Of a stretch of DNA of 64,000 nt, positions 1 through 9,461 are shown in pieces. A model generated the notes under the pieces. The model saw only the letters and a program-made list of their open reading frames with translations, was not told the origin of the DNA and did no database searches. Made by a program: the position numbers and the translations under genes. This stretch comes from UBA5429 sp942493315 (GTDB lineage Bacteria; Bacteroidota; Bacteroidia; Bacteroidales; WCHB1-69). Each line of letters opens with the position of its first letter. The stretch's first letter is position 1. The stretch is taken from positions 2,976,001 through 3,040,000 of the forward strand of contig OW818690.1 of the NCBI GenBank assembly GCA_942493315.1. The letters run 5' to 3'.

Positions 1-495
1 TTCTATCGAAATCGTATAGGTTGCTTTATCATTAAAATCATCAATGCAAGGAAACCAGCATCGTCCAAATGATGGAGGAACACTATTCATTCCTACACCC
101 ATATTGTATGCGTAAGTTGAAGTAAAAAAGAAACCACCCCAATAGGAATCAGCTACAGGAGTTCCATGATAATAAACGGTAAAATAATTGGTGTCAAAAG
201 GGGTTAAAGTAGTTGTATTAATGGTTAGGCGTGGTGATACGTAAGTAAATGAAGTCATGTTATTATTCCATTTTACCGAATCTATTGTTAGTGCCTGTAA
301 GTCAAGAACAACCTGATTCACACCATTTACTTTAGGAACTAATGCAATAGTAGTTGATCCGGCAATTTGGTGAGCAGATAAATTGGTGATATTGAGATGA
401 ATATCGTAATGCGCAATATGTATGGAATCTATTCGGGATTGAGAATAAGCACTAAAAGAGAAAGAAAGTAGAAAGAGAATGATAATTTTTTTCAT
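1..495 (-). CDS. Exported M1-family (aminopeptidase N-like) peptidase, N-terminal part
   Basis: The gene starts at 495 and runs off the left edge, leaving 165 codons of its N-terminus. It opens with MKKIIILFLLSFSFSAYSQ, a signal peptide ending in an SQ cleavage site. The mature part (HIAHYDIHLNI..., YYHGTP, then PPSFGRCWFPCIDDFNDKATYTI) resembles the N-terminal beta domain of M1 metallopeptidases, where the substrate-side 'CxPxxDDFxDKATY' block is typical. The zinc-binding HExxH motif would lie outside the window. The role would be extracytoplasmic peptide degradation. It is divergent from the next gene. Family assignment rests on this motif only. Confidence 0.75.
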   Translation of the reverse strand, partial: MKKIIILFLLSFSFSAYSQSRIDSIHIAHYDIHLNITNLSAHQIAGSTTIALVPKVNGVNQVVLDLQALTIDSVKWNNNMTSFTYVSPRLTINTTTLTPFDTNYFTVYYHGTPVADSYWGGFFFTSTYAYNMGVGMNSVPPSFGRCWFPCIDDFNDKATYTISIE

Positions 496-532
496 GTCAG
501 ATCATTTTAAAGTGCAAAGATAGGGAATAATG

Positions 533-564
533 TGCTAATGTGCTAAAGTGCTAATGTGCTAATT
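533..564. repeat. Octamer array, four units
   Basis: Four consecutive 8-bp units: TGCTAATG, TGCTAAAG, TGCTAATG, TGCTAATT. It lies between two divergent gene starts. Related TGCTAA words recur at 53270-53310 and 59843-59900. Confidence 0.85.
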
Positions 565-646
565 AATTTTCAAAATATACAAAATCACTAACAATCAATA
601 GTTAAAAAAAAAGTAAGATTAAACTTTTTAATCTATTATAAGGTCA

Positions 647-654
647 TATATTTG
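647..654 (+). promoter_or_regulatory. Bacteroidota -7 box before the 724 gene
   Basis: TATATTTG matches the Bacteroidota -7 consensus TAnnTTTG exactly. It lies 70 bases upstream of the ATG at 724. A T-rich stretch at 624-630 sits where the -33 element is expected, but there is no exact TTTG. Confidence 0.5.
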
Positions 655-723
655 CATACTGCTACACAGTAGCTATTTTCATGTATCAAAATTTAAAAAA
701 TCTGAATATTAAAAATTAAAATT

Positions 724-1242
724 ATGAAAAAAAATTATTTATTATTAGTTTTATCATTGGTCTTTTTAAGTTTTTCCTTACAATCTCAAACATTTGAAAA
801 AGGAGATTTTGGTATAAACGGTGGAATTGGTTTGGGGTTCAGAGGATTTCCGGTTGAATTCAGTGCCACTTATGGAATTGTGGATAATCTTTTTAATGTA
901 GATGGATTAACCATGAGTATAGGCGGATATGCTGCTTTTAGTATGGCTTATGCAGTAGGATACTCATATCCATATACATATTCCAATTTTAAAACCAGAT
1001 TTATACCTGCGGTTAGAGTATTGGCTCATTACAGTTTTTTTGATAATTTTGAGGTATTTGGTGGCCCTGCTGTAGGTTATATTTTAAATTATTCCAATCA
1101 AACGGCCATTGAAAATGTTGATTATCCTTATTTCAGCGTGGTTGCAGGTGCAAAATATTATTTCACTGATCATTTTGGAGTTTATGTTGAAACCGGATAT
1201 TCAATCGGATATTTAATGGGTGGGATCACTTATAAATTCTAA
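724..1242 (+). CDS. Small exported outer-membrane beta-barrel-like protein
   Basis: A 172-residue protein with a signal peptide (MKKNYLLLVLSLVFLSFSLQSQ). The mature part alternates aromatic and small residues, and ends in strands such as FGVYVETGYSIGYLMGGITYKF. Ending on an aromatic residue after a strand is typical of small outer-membrane barrels. No catalytic motif is visible. It has its own promoter (-7 box at 647) and is separated from the pigment operon by a second promoter at 1281. The function is unknown; the barrel call is inferred from composition and the C-terminus. Confidence 0.65.
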   Translation: MKKNYLLLVLSLVFLSFSLQSQTFEKGDFGINGGIGLGFRGFPVEFSATYGIVDNLFNVDGLTMSIGGYAAFSMAYAVGYSYPYTYSNFKTRFIPAVRVLAHYSFFDNFEVFGGPAVGYILNYSNQTAIENVDYPYFSVVAGAKYYFTDHFGVYVETGYSIGYLMGGITYKF

Positions 1243-1280
1243 TTATATTTTATATATTAAACTGATATATCAATCTCATT

Positions 1281-1311
1281 TTTGATAAATTAAAAAAAAT
1301 TAGTATTTTTG
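1281..1311 (+). promoter_or_regulatory. Promoter of the pigment operon
   Basis: TTTG at 1281-1284, a 19-bp spacer, and TATTTTTG at 1304-1311 match the Bacteroidota vegetative promoter (TTTG-N19-TAnnTTTG) exactly. The lyase ATG lies 62 bases downstream. This is the best promoter match in the window. Confidence 0.75.
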
Positions 1312-1372
1312 CAAGTTATTCTAATGGATATATATAAAAATAACTAAACTTTTTGATGTTTACACTAAATCT

Positions 1373-2896
1373 ATGATATTACAAGGCAACTATTTGAACT
1401 TAACAGATCTCCAAAAGGTGATATTCCAAAATGAGGAGATAATTATTGATAAAGATATTCAGGATCAGATTGATCAAAACTTTACTTTTTTAAAAGATTT
1501 CTCCAAAAACAGGTTGATTTACGGAATTAATACCGGATTTGGTCCTATGGCACAGTATCGGATTAAGGATGAGGAGTTAAAAAACTTACAATACAATCTG
1601 ATAAGGAGTCATTGTACCGGAACCGGTGATATGTTGGACGATATTTACGTTCGTGCAACTATGGTTTGTCGTTTAAATAGTTTTTTACAGAATTGTTCAG
1701 GCATTCATCCTTCTACTGTTACCTTGTTAACTACTTTTATAAATCAACAAATATATCCGATAATATTTCATCATGGCAGTGTTGGAGCGAGTGGAGATTT
1801 GGTTCAATTAGCTCATTTAGCATTATCCTTAATTGGGGAGGGAGAAGTTCATTATCAAAATGAAAAAAGAAAAACCAAAGATATTTTAGATCAGCTTGGT
1901 ATTCCAAATTTAGAAGTTCATATCAGAGAAGGGTTAGCTCTAATTAACGGGACTTCCACTATGTGTGGTATTAGTCTTGTTAACTTAATGTATGCTAAAA
2001 GGCTATTTGATATGGCTTTACTGGCATCAGTTATGACCAATGAAGTGGTTAATTCTTGTGATGATCATTATTCTGAAATATTAAATTCCAAGAAAAAACA
2101 TAAAGGACAAAACTGGGTTGCTCAAAAAATGAGTGCTATGTTGCATGATAGTCAAATGATTCGGTTTAGGACGAAAGATTATTATGAAAACACCCCCAAT
2201 GGAGATGTTCTAGTAGATAAAGTTCAGGAATATTACTCTTTAAGGTGTGTTCCTCAGATTTTAGGACCCATTTTAGATACACTTTTACAAGCTGAAGAAA
2301 CGGTATTAAATGAAGTGAACTCATCTAATGATAATCCTGTTGTTGATTATAAAACCGCCAGTGTTTATCATGGAGGCAACTTCCATGGTGATTATATCTC
2401 TTTGGAGATGGATAAATTAAAAATAGCGATGGTCCGCTTATCAATGTTGATGGAGCGACAATTGAATTATCTGCTCAACTCTAAGCTTAACGATAAATTC
2501 CCTCCATTTTTAAATTTAGGAACATTAGGTTTAAACTTAGGAATGCAGGCTATGCAGTTTACTGCTACTTCCACTACCGCTGAAAATCAAACATTAGGAT
2601 TTCCAAACTATATTCATAGCATCCCCAACAATAGTGATAATCAAGACATTGTAAGTATGGGAACTAATAGTGCCTTATTTACCAGAAGGGTGATTGATAA
2701 TAGTTTCGAAGTGTTGGCGATCCATTTTATTGCGATCATTCAAGCTTATGAGTTTGTAGAAGATAAAAATAAAATGTCTGCTATCACCAAGGCAAAATAT
2801 GAAGAATTACGTACTTTAGTTCCTGTTTTTGTAGAAGATTCGACTAAACATGAAGAGATTCTTAAGATAAAAAAACATTTAATGACCATTGAATAA
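1373..2896 (+). CDS. Aromatic amino acid ammonia-lyase, probably tyrosine ammonia-lyase
   Basis: The 507-residue protein is an MIO-type lyase. Ala139-Ser140-Gly141 (ASGDLVQLAHLAL) forms the MIO cofactor, Tyr50 in LIYGINTGFGP is the catalytic tyrosine, and blocks such as QEYYSLRCVPQ and SIPNNSDNQDIVSMG are conserved. Family members deaminate His, Tyr or Phe. In flexirubin and aryl-polyene clusters this enzyme makes 4-hydroxycinnamate from tyrosine for use as starter unit. The sequence, as I recall it, closely resembles the Flavobacterium johnsoniae tyrosine ammonia-lyase, including the RSH(C/S)xGTG loop. It is the first gene of the operon and has the promoter at 1281. Histidine ammonia-lyase is less likely, as no hut genes are nearby. 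Confidence 0.88.
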   Translation: MILQGNYLNLTDLQKVIFQNEEIIIDKDIQDQIDQNFTFLKDFSKNRLIYGINTGFGPMAQYRIKDEELKNLQYNLIRSHCTGTGDMLDDIYVRATMVCRLNSFLQNCSGIHPSTVTLLTTFINQQIYPIIFHHGSVGASGDLVQLAHLALSLIGEGEVHYQNEKRKTKDILDQLGIPNLEVHIREGLALINGTSTMCGISLVNLMYAKRLFDMALLASVMTNEVVNSCDDHYSEILNSKKKHKGQNWVAQKMSAMLHDSQMIRFRTKDYYENTPNGDVLVDKVQEYYSLRCVPQILGPILDTLLQAEETVLNEVNSSNDNPVVDYKTASVYHGGNFHGDYISLEMDKLKIAMVRLSMLMERQLNYLLNSKLNDKFPPFLNLGTLGLNLGMQAMQFTATSTTAENQTLGFPNYIHSIPNNSDNQDIVSMGTNSALFTRRVIDNSFEVLAIHFIAIIQAYEFVEDKNKMSAITKAKYEELRTLVPVFVEDSTKHEEILKIKKHLMTIE

Positions 2897-2902
2897 AAAA
2901 CT

Positions 2903-3631
2903 ATGAAATACGCTTTAGTAACTGGTGCATCAAGAGGAATTGGAAGGGCTGCGGCTCTTTCATTATCCAGGATGAATTACCATATATTGATCAATTACCA
3001 ATCTAATCACGCTGCTGCTCAGGAAACATTACAATTGATTCAGGAGCAAGGGGGTGAAGGTAGTTTATTGCCCTTTGATGTATCTGATCAAGAGTGTGTT
3101 GATCGAGCGATCATGGATTGGGAAACTGCTAATCCGGGTGTTTACATTGAAGTGTTAGTCAATAATGCCGGATTCAGAAAAGATAATTTGATGATTTTTA
3201 TGAACAATGAGGAGTGGCATCAGGTTATCAATACCCATTTGAATGGCTTTTTCTTTGTTACACGTAGAGTTTTAAAATCTATGTTAACAAAAAGATATGG
3301 CAGAATTATCAATGTTGTTTCCTTATCCGGATTAAAAGGATTGCCCGGACAAACCAATTATAGTGCTGCCAAAGCTGGAATCATTGGAGCTACAAAAGCA
3401 TTAGCTCAAGAGGTTGCTGCCAGGAAAATAACCGTAAATGCAGTTGCCCCGGGTTTTATCCATACTGACATGACTGCAGATTTAGATGAAGCACAATTAA
3501 AAGGGTTGATTCCCATGGGAAGATTTGGAAAACCGGAAGAAGTAGCAGAAACAATTGCCTTTTTAGCATCTGAAAAAGCATCTTATATTACCGGTGAAGT
3601 GATTTCAATTAATGGAGGTTTATACACATAA
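2903..3631 (+). CDS. 3-oxoacyl-ACP reductase (FabG-like SDR)
   Basis: A 242-residue short-chain dehydrogenase. TGASRGIG at residues 7-14 binds NAD(P)H, NNAG is at 87-90, and Ser140, Tyr153 and Lys157 (NYSAAK) form the catalytic set. The length is normal for FabG. It would reduce the 3-oxo intermediate after each condensation by the neighbouring ketosynthases. It follows the lyase stop by 6 bases and precedes the ketosynthase by 13, so it is co-transcribed. Being in this cluster argues for a dedicated polyene reductase and not the housekeeping FabG. Confidence 0.87.
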   Translation: MKYALVTGASRGIGRAAALSLSRMNYHILINYQSNHAAAQETLQLIQEQGGEGSLLPFDVSDQECVDRAIMDWETANPGVYIEVLVNNAGFRKDNLMIFMNNEEWHQVINTHLNGFFFVTRRVLKSMLTKRYGRIINVVSLSGLKGLPGQTNYSAAKAGIIGATKALAQEVAARKITVNAVAPGFIHTDMTADLDEAQLKGLIPMGRFGKPEEVAETIAFLASEKASYITGEVISINGGLYT

Positions 3632-3644
3632 CTTTGAAAACGAT

Positions 3645-4868
3645 ATGAAAACAAATAGAGTTGTAATTACTGGAATGGGAATTTATTCCTGTATTGGCAA
3701 AAACAAAGAGGAAGTTCTGGAAAGTTTAAAAGTGGGAAGATCCGGAATTGGGATTGAACCATTAAGAACGGAGATGGGTTATCGTTCACCCCTTACAGGA
3801 ATATTAGAAGTTCCCAATTTAAAAGGACAGATTGACAGAAGATTAAGAGCCGGATTAGCTGAAGAGGGTATTTTTGCTTATGTAGCAACTGAAGAAGCTT
3901 TGCAACAGGCAAAAATTGATTTAGACTATTTAGACAACAATGAAGTGGGGATCATATATGGCAATGACAGCTCAGCAAAAGCAGTTATTGAAGCCCATGA
4001 ATTGATAAAAATAAAGAAAGACACGATGTTATTAGGTTCTGGGGCTATATTTCAGTCTATGAACTCAACTGTAACCATGAATTTATCCACTATTTTCAAA
4101 TTAAAAGGGATCAACATGACCGTGAGTGCTGCTTGTGCCAGTGGATCTCATGCAATTGGATTGGGATACCATTTTATAAAATCAGGATTGCAAAAAATGG
4201 TTTTATGTGGAGGAGCTCAGGAGATCAATGCTTACTCAATGGGAAGTTTTGATGCATTAAGTGCCTTTTCAACCCGCATTGATGAACCCCAAAAAGCATC
4301 TCGGCCATTTGATAAAAACAGAGATGGATTAGTACCCAGTGGTGGGGCGGCATCCTTAATTCTGGAAGATTATGATCATGCTATTGCAAGAGGAGCCACT
4401 ATTTTAGCAGAGGTTGTAGGGTATGGTTTTTCATCAAATGGGGCACATATTTCACAACCCACCAATGAAGGCTCTTACAGAGCTATGAAAATGGCTTTAG
4501 ATGACAGCGGTTTAAGTGCAGATGATATCGATTATATCAATGCACATGCCACTTCTACCCCAATGGGTGATGGTTTTGAAGCGTTGGCTATTGGTAAGAT
4601 TTTTGGAAAAAAAGTACCTGTAAGTTCAACAAAGTCGATGACAGGCCATGAATGTTGGATGGCCGGGGCTAGTGAAATTGTGTATTCTATCCTGATGATG
4701 CATAACAATTTCATTGCTCCTAACATCAATTTTGAAGAACCTGATGAATACAGTGAAGGAATTTTCATCACCAATAAAAGAATTGACAAAGAGTTAAATC
4801 ATATTTTATCCAATTCCTTTGGATTTGGAGGAACCAATAGTGCACTTGTAATCAGTAAAATTAAATAA
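3645..4868 (+). CDS. Beta-ketoacyl-ACP synthase (KAS II type)
   Basis: A 407-residue condensing enzyme with the full catalytic triad: Cys164 (SAACASGSHA), His301 (INAHATSTP) and His335 (MTGHECWMAG). I use the ATG at 3645 (MKTNRVVITGMG), because an upstream ATG at 3612 lies inside the reductase gene and adds an unrelated 11-residue leader. It would extend the growing acyl chain with malonyl-ACP. HATSTP in place of the usual HGTxTP is a minor variation. It is one of three intact ketosynthases in the operon. Confidence 0.87.
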   Translation: MKTNRVVITGMGIYSCIGKNKEEVLESLKVGRSGIGIEPLRTEMGYRSPLTGILEVPNLKGQIDRRLRAGLAEEGIFAYVATEEALQQAKIDLDYLDNNEVGIIYGNDSSAKAVIEAHELIKIKKDTMLLGSGAIFQSMNSTVTMNLSTIFKLKGINMTVSAACASGSHAIGLGYHFIKSGLQKMVLCGGAQEINAYSMGSFDALSAFSTRIDEPQKASRPFDKNRDGLVPSGGAASLILEDYDHAIARGATILAEVVGYGFSSNGAHISQPTNEGSYRAMKMALDDSGLSADDIDYINAHATSTPMGDGFEALAIGKIFGKKVPVSSTKSMTGHECWMAGASEIVYSILMMHNNFIAPNINFEEPDEYSEGIFITNKRIDKELNHILSNSFGFGGTNSALVISKIK

Positions 4869-4896
4869 CTAAATTATATAAAAAGATTAAAAAGAT

Positions 4897-5139
4897 ATGG
4901 AAAGAAGCCAAGTAATTCAAATTACAAATAATTTTCTAATTGAAGAGATTGAAGTTGAAGAAAACATACTGAAAGAGGATGCAAAACTTAAAGAAGATTT
5001 AGGAATTGATAGTTTAGACTTTGTGGATGTTGTTGTTATTGTAGAAAGAGAGTTTGGATTTAAAATCAAACCGGAAGAGATGGCTGAAGTGAAAACTTTA
5101 GGGGATTTCTATGACTATATTATGACAAAAGTCAACTAA
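4897..5139 (+). CDS. Acyl carrier protein
   Basis: An 80-residue acidic protein with the phosphopantetheine attachment site DLGIDSLDFVD (Ser39). It carries the chain intermediates as thioesters for the ketosynthases and reductase. It sits 28 bases after a ketosynthase. A second carrier protein is encoded at 10006, so the operon brings its own ACP pair. Confidence 0.88.
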   Translation: MERSQVIQITNNFLIEEIEVEENILKEDAKLKEDLGIDSLDFVDVVVIVEREFGFKIKPEEMAEVKTLGDFYDYIMTKVN

Positions 5140-5159
5140 TTAGTAATTGATTTTTTGAA

Positions 5160-6053
5160 ATGGACAGGAGTTGGTCCGGAAAAACGCAAGGGGGTACATT
5201 TGGACAAAAATCTGTACTCTTATTTTTCAAATATGGAAGTTTAAGGTTTGCTTACCTGCTTTTATATTTGGTGATTCCATTTTATCTCATTTTTGACAAA
5301 AAAGGGGTGAAATCGATGAAATGGTATGCTAAAAATTGCATCCACATTAAACCCGGAAAATTAATCCCATTTATTTTTCAAATTTATCATAACTTTGGAC
5401 AAGTTTTTTTGGATAGATTTGCTGTTTTTGGAAATAAAAAAAATAAATTTTATTTTAAATTTATAAATAATCAGATTTTTGAATCCCTATTGAAGCAAGA
5501 AAAAGGATTTATGATTGTGAGTGCTCATGTAGGTAATTTTGAACTTTTGAGTTACTCTTTTGGATCGATTCCTAAAACAATTCATCCCATTTTATATGGA
5601 GGAGAAGCGATTGTTTTTCAACAATTAAGGGAAACCATTTTCAAAGGAAGAAAAATTGAACCTATAGTGTTAGATGAAACAGGATCTTATATTTTTGACA
5701 TCAACAGTGCTCTTATTCAAGGAGATATTGTTAGTATGCCGGCTGATCGAACTTTTGGAAAAATAAAACATTTTGAACATCCTTTTTTAGGGCATCATGC
5801 TGATTTTCCTTTGGGTGTTTTTCAAATTGCTGCAACTTTAGAGATTCCCATTATCTCTATTTTTGTAGTAAAAGAAAAATATAAAACGTATCAGGTTCAA
5901 GTAAACAAAGTTGAAGTTTCTAACTTTTCAGGAACAAAAAAAGAGCACGCTTTACTTCTGGGTGACGCTTTTGTTAAAAAATTAGAACAGATTATTCAAA
6001 AAAATCCAACTCAATGGTATAATTTTTATCCATTTTGGAACGAACAAAATTAA
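5160..6053 (+). CDS. Lysophospholipid acyltransferase, LpxL/HtrB family
   Basis: A 297-residue protein with a hydrophobic segment at about residues 28-46. The catalytic motif HVGNFE (His123, Glu128) matches the HxxxxE variant of the lipid A acyltransferase (LpxL/HtrB) family. It is close in length to that family (about 300). In pigment clusters such enzymes are thought to transfer the polyene acyl chain to a lipid or alcohol acceptor at the inner membrane. The acceptor cannot be read from the sequence. It lies 20 bases after the carrier protein gene. Confidence 0.8.
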   Translation: MDRSWSGKTQGGTFGQKSVLLFFKYGSLRFAYLLLYLVIPFYLIFDKKGVKSMKWYAKNCIHIKPGKLIPFIFQIYHNFGQVFLDRFAVFGNKKNKFYFKFINNQIFESLLKQEKGFMIVSAHVGNFELLSYSFGSIPKTIHPILYGGEAIVFQQLRETIFKGRKIEPIVLDETGSYIFDINSALIQGDIVSMPADRTFGKIKHFEHPFLGHHADFPLGVFQIAATLEIPIISIFVVKEKYKTYQVQVNKVEVSNFSGTKKEHALLLGDAFVKKLEQIIQKNPTQWYNFYPFWNEQN

Positions 6054-6055
6054 CG

Positions 6056-7420
6056 ATGAACATATTACTCATTTCGGCTAATAACTATGCTATTCCCTAC
6101 AAGGTTTATCCTTTAGGTGTTTCCTATATTAAAACGTATATGGAAGATCATTATCCGGAATGGAATGTTCAATTATTTGATTTTAATTTTGGAAACTACA
6201 GAGATTTAGAAGAGCTATTGCATAACAATCGATTTGATTTTATTGGATTATCCTTAAGAAACAGTGATGATGTCAATTTCTATGCAAAAGAGAGTTTTGT
6301 AAATCATTACGCTGAAATTTGCTACATTGTTCGTCAAAATAGTAGTGCCACATTAATTGCTGGTGGTCCATGTGTTTCTATTTTTCCAAAGGAGATTTTT
6401 GATCATTTACAAGTTGATTTTGTGGTAACCGGAGAAGGAGAAAGAACTTTATGCGATTTAATTCAAAAGTTAGATAAAAAAGAAAGTTACTCTGATATTG
6501 AAGGTCTATTGTACAAAAATTCAGAAGGAGCGTTTCAATTTAAACCCAGAACTACATTTTCTAAAGGTTTAAATGTTCGGTTTGACCCACAATTTTCCTC
6601 ATTTTATTTGAATGAAGGGGGAATGTTGAATATTCAAACCAAAAGAGGGTGTCCATTTAGGTGTATTTATTGTACTTATCCAATTGTGGATGGTCAAAAA
6701 GTCAGAACCTTAGAACCCGATTTGATTGTAGCAAACATGAAAGAATTGTATCAGCAAGAAAAAAACAACTATCTGTTTTTTACTGATTCTGTTTTCAATA
6801 TTCATGAAGAGTACAATGATGAGTTAGCACATAAAATAATTGAAAGTGGCATCAAAATGAAATGGGGAGCCTATTTTGCTCCCAGAAACTTCAAAAAAGA
6901 GCGCCTTGAATTGTATAAAAAAGCCGGGTTAACTCATATTGAATTTGGCACTGATTCTTTTTCAGATCAGCAACTCAAAAATTATCAAAAGGATTTTACA
7001 TTTTCTGATGTCCAACATGCTACTCAGATTGCGAATGATTTAGGTATTTTTCATAGTCATTTTTTGATAATTGGTGGTGTTGGGGAAACGGAAGAAACAT
7101 TTCTTGAAACTATACATAATGCTGATTTATTGGAAAATACTATTATTTTTCCATTTATTGGAATGAGAATTTATCCTCATACGAAATTGTATGAACTAGC
7201 TTTACAAGAGGGAAAAATCAAGGAAGGTTCTTTATTGGAGCCCACTTATTATATTTCTGAACAAATAAATATCGGATTATTAAAAGAAAAAGTTCAAAAA
7301 AGTAAAAATATATGGGTATTTCCTGATGAAGAAAAGAATCCTGTAGTTGATCGTTTGCGGGAGAAGCATCGGAGAGGTCCATTATGGGAATATTTAAGGT
7401 ACACTAATTTGTCTCATTAA
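6056..7420 (+). CDS. B12-binding-type radical SAM protein
   Basis: 454 residues. The N-terminal 135 or so resemble a cobalamin-binding Rossmann domain (IAGGPCVSIFP, FVVTGEGERTL). The radical SAM core follows, with Cys199-x3-Cys203-x2-Cys206 (GCPFRCIYC) for the 4Fe-4S cluster. The classical DxHxxG cobalamin motif is not evident. I start at 6056, two bases after the preceding stop, because the ATG at 6035 lies inside the upstream gene. Family members do methylations, ring closures or other radical steps. Placed among polyene genes it may modify the aryl head or the chain (inference). Confidence 0.82.
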   Translation: MNILLISANNYAIPYKVYPLGVSYIKTYMEDHYPEWNVQLFDFNFGNYRDLEELLHNNRFDFIGLSLRNSDDVNFYAKESFVNHYAEICYIVRQNSSATLIAGGPCVSIFPKEIFDHLQVDFVVTGEGERTLCDLIQKLDKKESYSDIEGLLYKNSEGAFQFKPRTTFSKGLNVRFDPQFSSFYLNEGGMLNIQTKRGCPFRCIYCTYPIVDGQKVRTLEPDLIVANMKELYQQEKNNYLFFTDSVFNIHEEYNDELAHKIIESGIKMKWGAYFAPRNFKKERLELYKKAGLTHIEFGTDSFSDQQLKNYQKDFTFSDVQHATQIANDLGIFHSHFLIIGGVGETEETFLETIHNADLLENTIIFPFIGMRIYPHTKLYELALQEGKIKEGSLLEPTYYISEQINIGLLKEKVQKSKNIWVFPDEEKNPVVDRLREKHRRGPLWEYLRYTNLSH

Positions 7421-7433
7421 TACAACAAAAACT

Positions 7434-7871
7434 ATGAGTGAATGGAATTATAATCAGATCAATGTCAAGGAATTACTGCCTCAGGCATATCCTTTTGTTT
7501 TTGTTGATCATATCATTCAGTTTAGTGTTGAAAAAATGAGTTGTACCACTCAATTTCTGGTGAAAGAGGATACTTTATTACAGGAAGATGGTTTTTTAAC
7601 TGAAAGTGGTATGTTGGAAAATATTGCTCAAACCTGTGCTGTACATATTGGTTTTTACAATAAATATATTTTAAAACGAGAAATTCAGGTTGGATTCATC
7701 GGAGCTGTGAAAAATATGCGTATTTTTGACAAAGTAAAAATTCACGATGAATTATTTACTACAATTACAATAAAAACAGAATTTGGCGGTATGAAAATAG
7801 CTGATGCCGTTATTTTGTGTGACGGGAAGATTGTGGCTGAAGGGGAGTTAAAAATTGCTTTACAAGGTTAA
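7434..7871 (+). CDS. FabZ-like hotdog dehydratase, atypical
   Basis: A 145-residue hotdog-fold protein. LPQAYPFVFVDHI and SGMLENIAQTCA match the two FabZ landmark regions, including the helix with the catalytic-type Glu. The HFPxxPxxPG segment that carries the catalytic His in FabZ is not recognisable (VKEDTLLQEDGFLTESG in its place). It may work only with a partner such as the 13566 hotdog protein. Its expected role is dehydration of 3-hydroxyacyl-ACP during polyene formation. It lies between the radical SAM and thioesterase genes with short spacing. Confidence 0.75.
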   Translation: MSEWNYNQINVKELLPQAYPFVFVDHIIQFSVEKMSCTTQFLVKEDTLLQEDGFLTESGMLENIAQTCAVHIGFYNKYILKREIQVGFIGAVKNMRIFDKVKIHDELFTTITIKTEFGGMKIADAVILCDGKIVAEGELKIALQG

Positions 7872-7873
7872 TA

Positions 7874-8287
7874 ATGAAAGAGTTAGTAGTAGAAAAAGAG
7901 ATTAAAATCAGATTTAGTGAAGTGGATTCCATGGGTGTTGTTTGGCATGGAGCCTATTCTAAGTATTTTGAAGATGCCAGAGAAGCATTTGGAGAACAAT
8001 TTGGGTTAAGTTACCTATTTGTTTTTGAAAATGGCTTTTTTACTCCGCTCGTGATTTTAAACTTTCAGTATAAATCTGTGATCAGATATGGAGATAAGGT
8101 TCAAGTAAAAGCAAAATTTGTGGATACATTGGCTGCAAAAATTATTTTTGAATATGAAATTTTTAATATAACAACCGGCAAATTAGCCACAACCGGTAAA
8201 AGTGAACAAGCATTTCTTGACCGCAACTATGAACTCTCTTTATATCCACCACCCTTCTATTTAGATTGGAAAACAAAAAACTTATAA
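7874..8287 (+). CDS. Acyl-CoA/ACP thioesterase, YbgC / 4-hydroxybenzoyl-CoA thioesterase family
   Basis: A 137-residue hotdog protein. The N-terminal block RFSEVDSMGVVWHGAYSKYFEDARE carries Asp18, Gly21 and His25, matching the family's D-x-x-G-x-x-x-H active site. It would hydrolyse an acyl thioester, either releasing the finished chain or clearing stalled intermediates. It starts two bases after the preceding stop, so translation is probably coupled. Confidence 0.83.
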   Translation: MKELVVEKEIKIRFSEVDSMGVVWHGAYSKYFEDAREAFGEQFGLSYLFVFENGFFTPLVILNFQYKSVIRYGDKVQVKAKFVDTLAAKIIFEYEIFNITTGKLATTGKSEQAFLDRNYELSLYPPPFYLDWKTKNL

Positions 8288-8297
8288 ATTTCAAATA

Positions 8298-9461
8298 ATG
8301 AAATCATCAGACTCTCTTATCACTGTACATATTGAATCAGATGCCATATTGAATAGCATCGGGTTAAGTACTGCTGAAGTGTATGAGTCTATGAAAAAAT
8401 TAAAATCAGGAAGTATTGCAGTTCCGGATTATACATTGAGTGAACCTATTGCGATGTTATCATGTATTGATAAGGAGCGGTTTTACTCGATTTTCAGAAT
8501 TCAGGATATGGAGATGTTTACATTTTTTGAGCAAATTCAAATCTATGTAATTCAGGAAGCTTTAAAAAACACAAAAATTGATCCTTCTCAATCTGATGTT
8601 TTATTTATTTTTTCTACAACAAAAGGGAATATTGATTTGATTGATCAAAAGAATCGCACTTCAGAACCATCAGAAAAAATATATTTATGGAATTCCGCAA
8701 AGAGAATAACTCACTTTTTCAAGAATCCAAACCCTTGCATTACCATCTCCAATGCTTGTATTTCGGGAACTCAAGCCGTGATCAGAGGAACTGAAATTTT
8801 AAAATCTGGAACTTATAATCATATCATTGTGATTGGCGCTGATTGTATCTCTCCATTTGTGGTATCCGGATTTCAGTCGTTTAAAGCATTATCTGATGAG
8901 ATATGTAAGCCATTTGATATAAACCGAAAAGGGCTCAATATCGGTGAAGGAGCTGCCGCGGTTATTTTATCAAAAAATCTAGATACAAAACCTCAAATAT
9001 TGGGCGGATGTATCACCAATGATGCTAACCATATTTCTGGTCCATCCAGAACAGGTGAAGGTTTATATAGAGGACTTAAGAAAATAATAAATGCGATTGA
9101 TCCTCATGAGATTTCATTCATCAATGCACATGGCACTGCCACTCCTTATAATGACGAGATGGAAGCGATTGCTTTTGATAGAGCAGGATTACAAAATATT
9201 TCCATTAATAGTTATAAAGGATATTTTGGGCACACTCTTGGGGCAGCCGGTGTTATGGAAACCATACTTTCGGCTCATGCATTGCAAAATGGTGAAATAT
9301 TGGCCTCACTAGGATTTGAAGAGTTGGGAGTTACTCCTAATATCAACATTCAAGGATCTTTTGGAAAAAGCAACAAACCTATTTGCATTAAAACAGCCTC
9401 CGGATTTGGAGGATGTAATGGTGTTTTAGCCATTAAGAAAGGGGGTGATTATGGATTATAA
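8298..9461 (+). CDS. Beta-ketoacyl-ACP synthase, second copy
   Basis: 387 residues with the catalytic set Cys154 (SNACISGTQA), His278 (INAHGTATPYND) and His312 (GYFGHTLGAAG). It is less similar to standard FabF than the 3645 and 10263 proteins in its first 130 residues, which suggests a specialised partner or substrate. Its last 11 bases overlap the next gene, a half-size ketosynthase-like protein, so the two are probably made together as a pair. Confidence 0.83.
   Translation: MKSSDSLITVHIESDAILNSIGLSTAEVYESMKKLKSGSIAVPDYTLSEPIAMLSCIDKERFYSIFRIQDMEMFTFFEQIQIYVIQEALKNTKIDPSQSDVLFIFSTTKGNIDLIDQKNRTSEPSEKIYLWNSAKRITHFFKNPNPCITISNACISGTQAVIRGTEILKSGTYNHIIVIGADCISPFVVSGFQSFKALSDEICKPFDINRKGLNIGEGAAAVILSKNLDTKPQILGGCITNDANHISGPSRTGEGLYRGLKKIINAIDPHEISFINAHGTATPYNDEMEAIAFDRAGLQNISINSYKGYFGHTLGAAGVMETILSAHALQNGEILASLGFEELGVTPNINIQGSFGKSNKPICIKTASGFGGCNGVLAIKKGGDYGL

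Noticed and set aside
4532..4789. Reverse-strand open frame inside the first ketosynthase
   Set aside because: A shadow of a well-supported gene, with no start signal.
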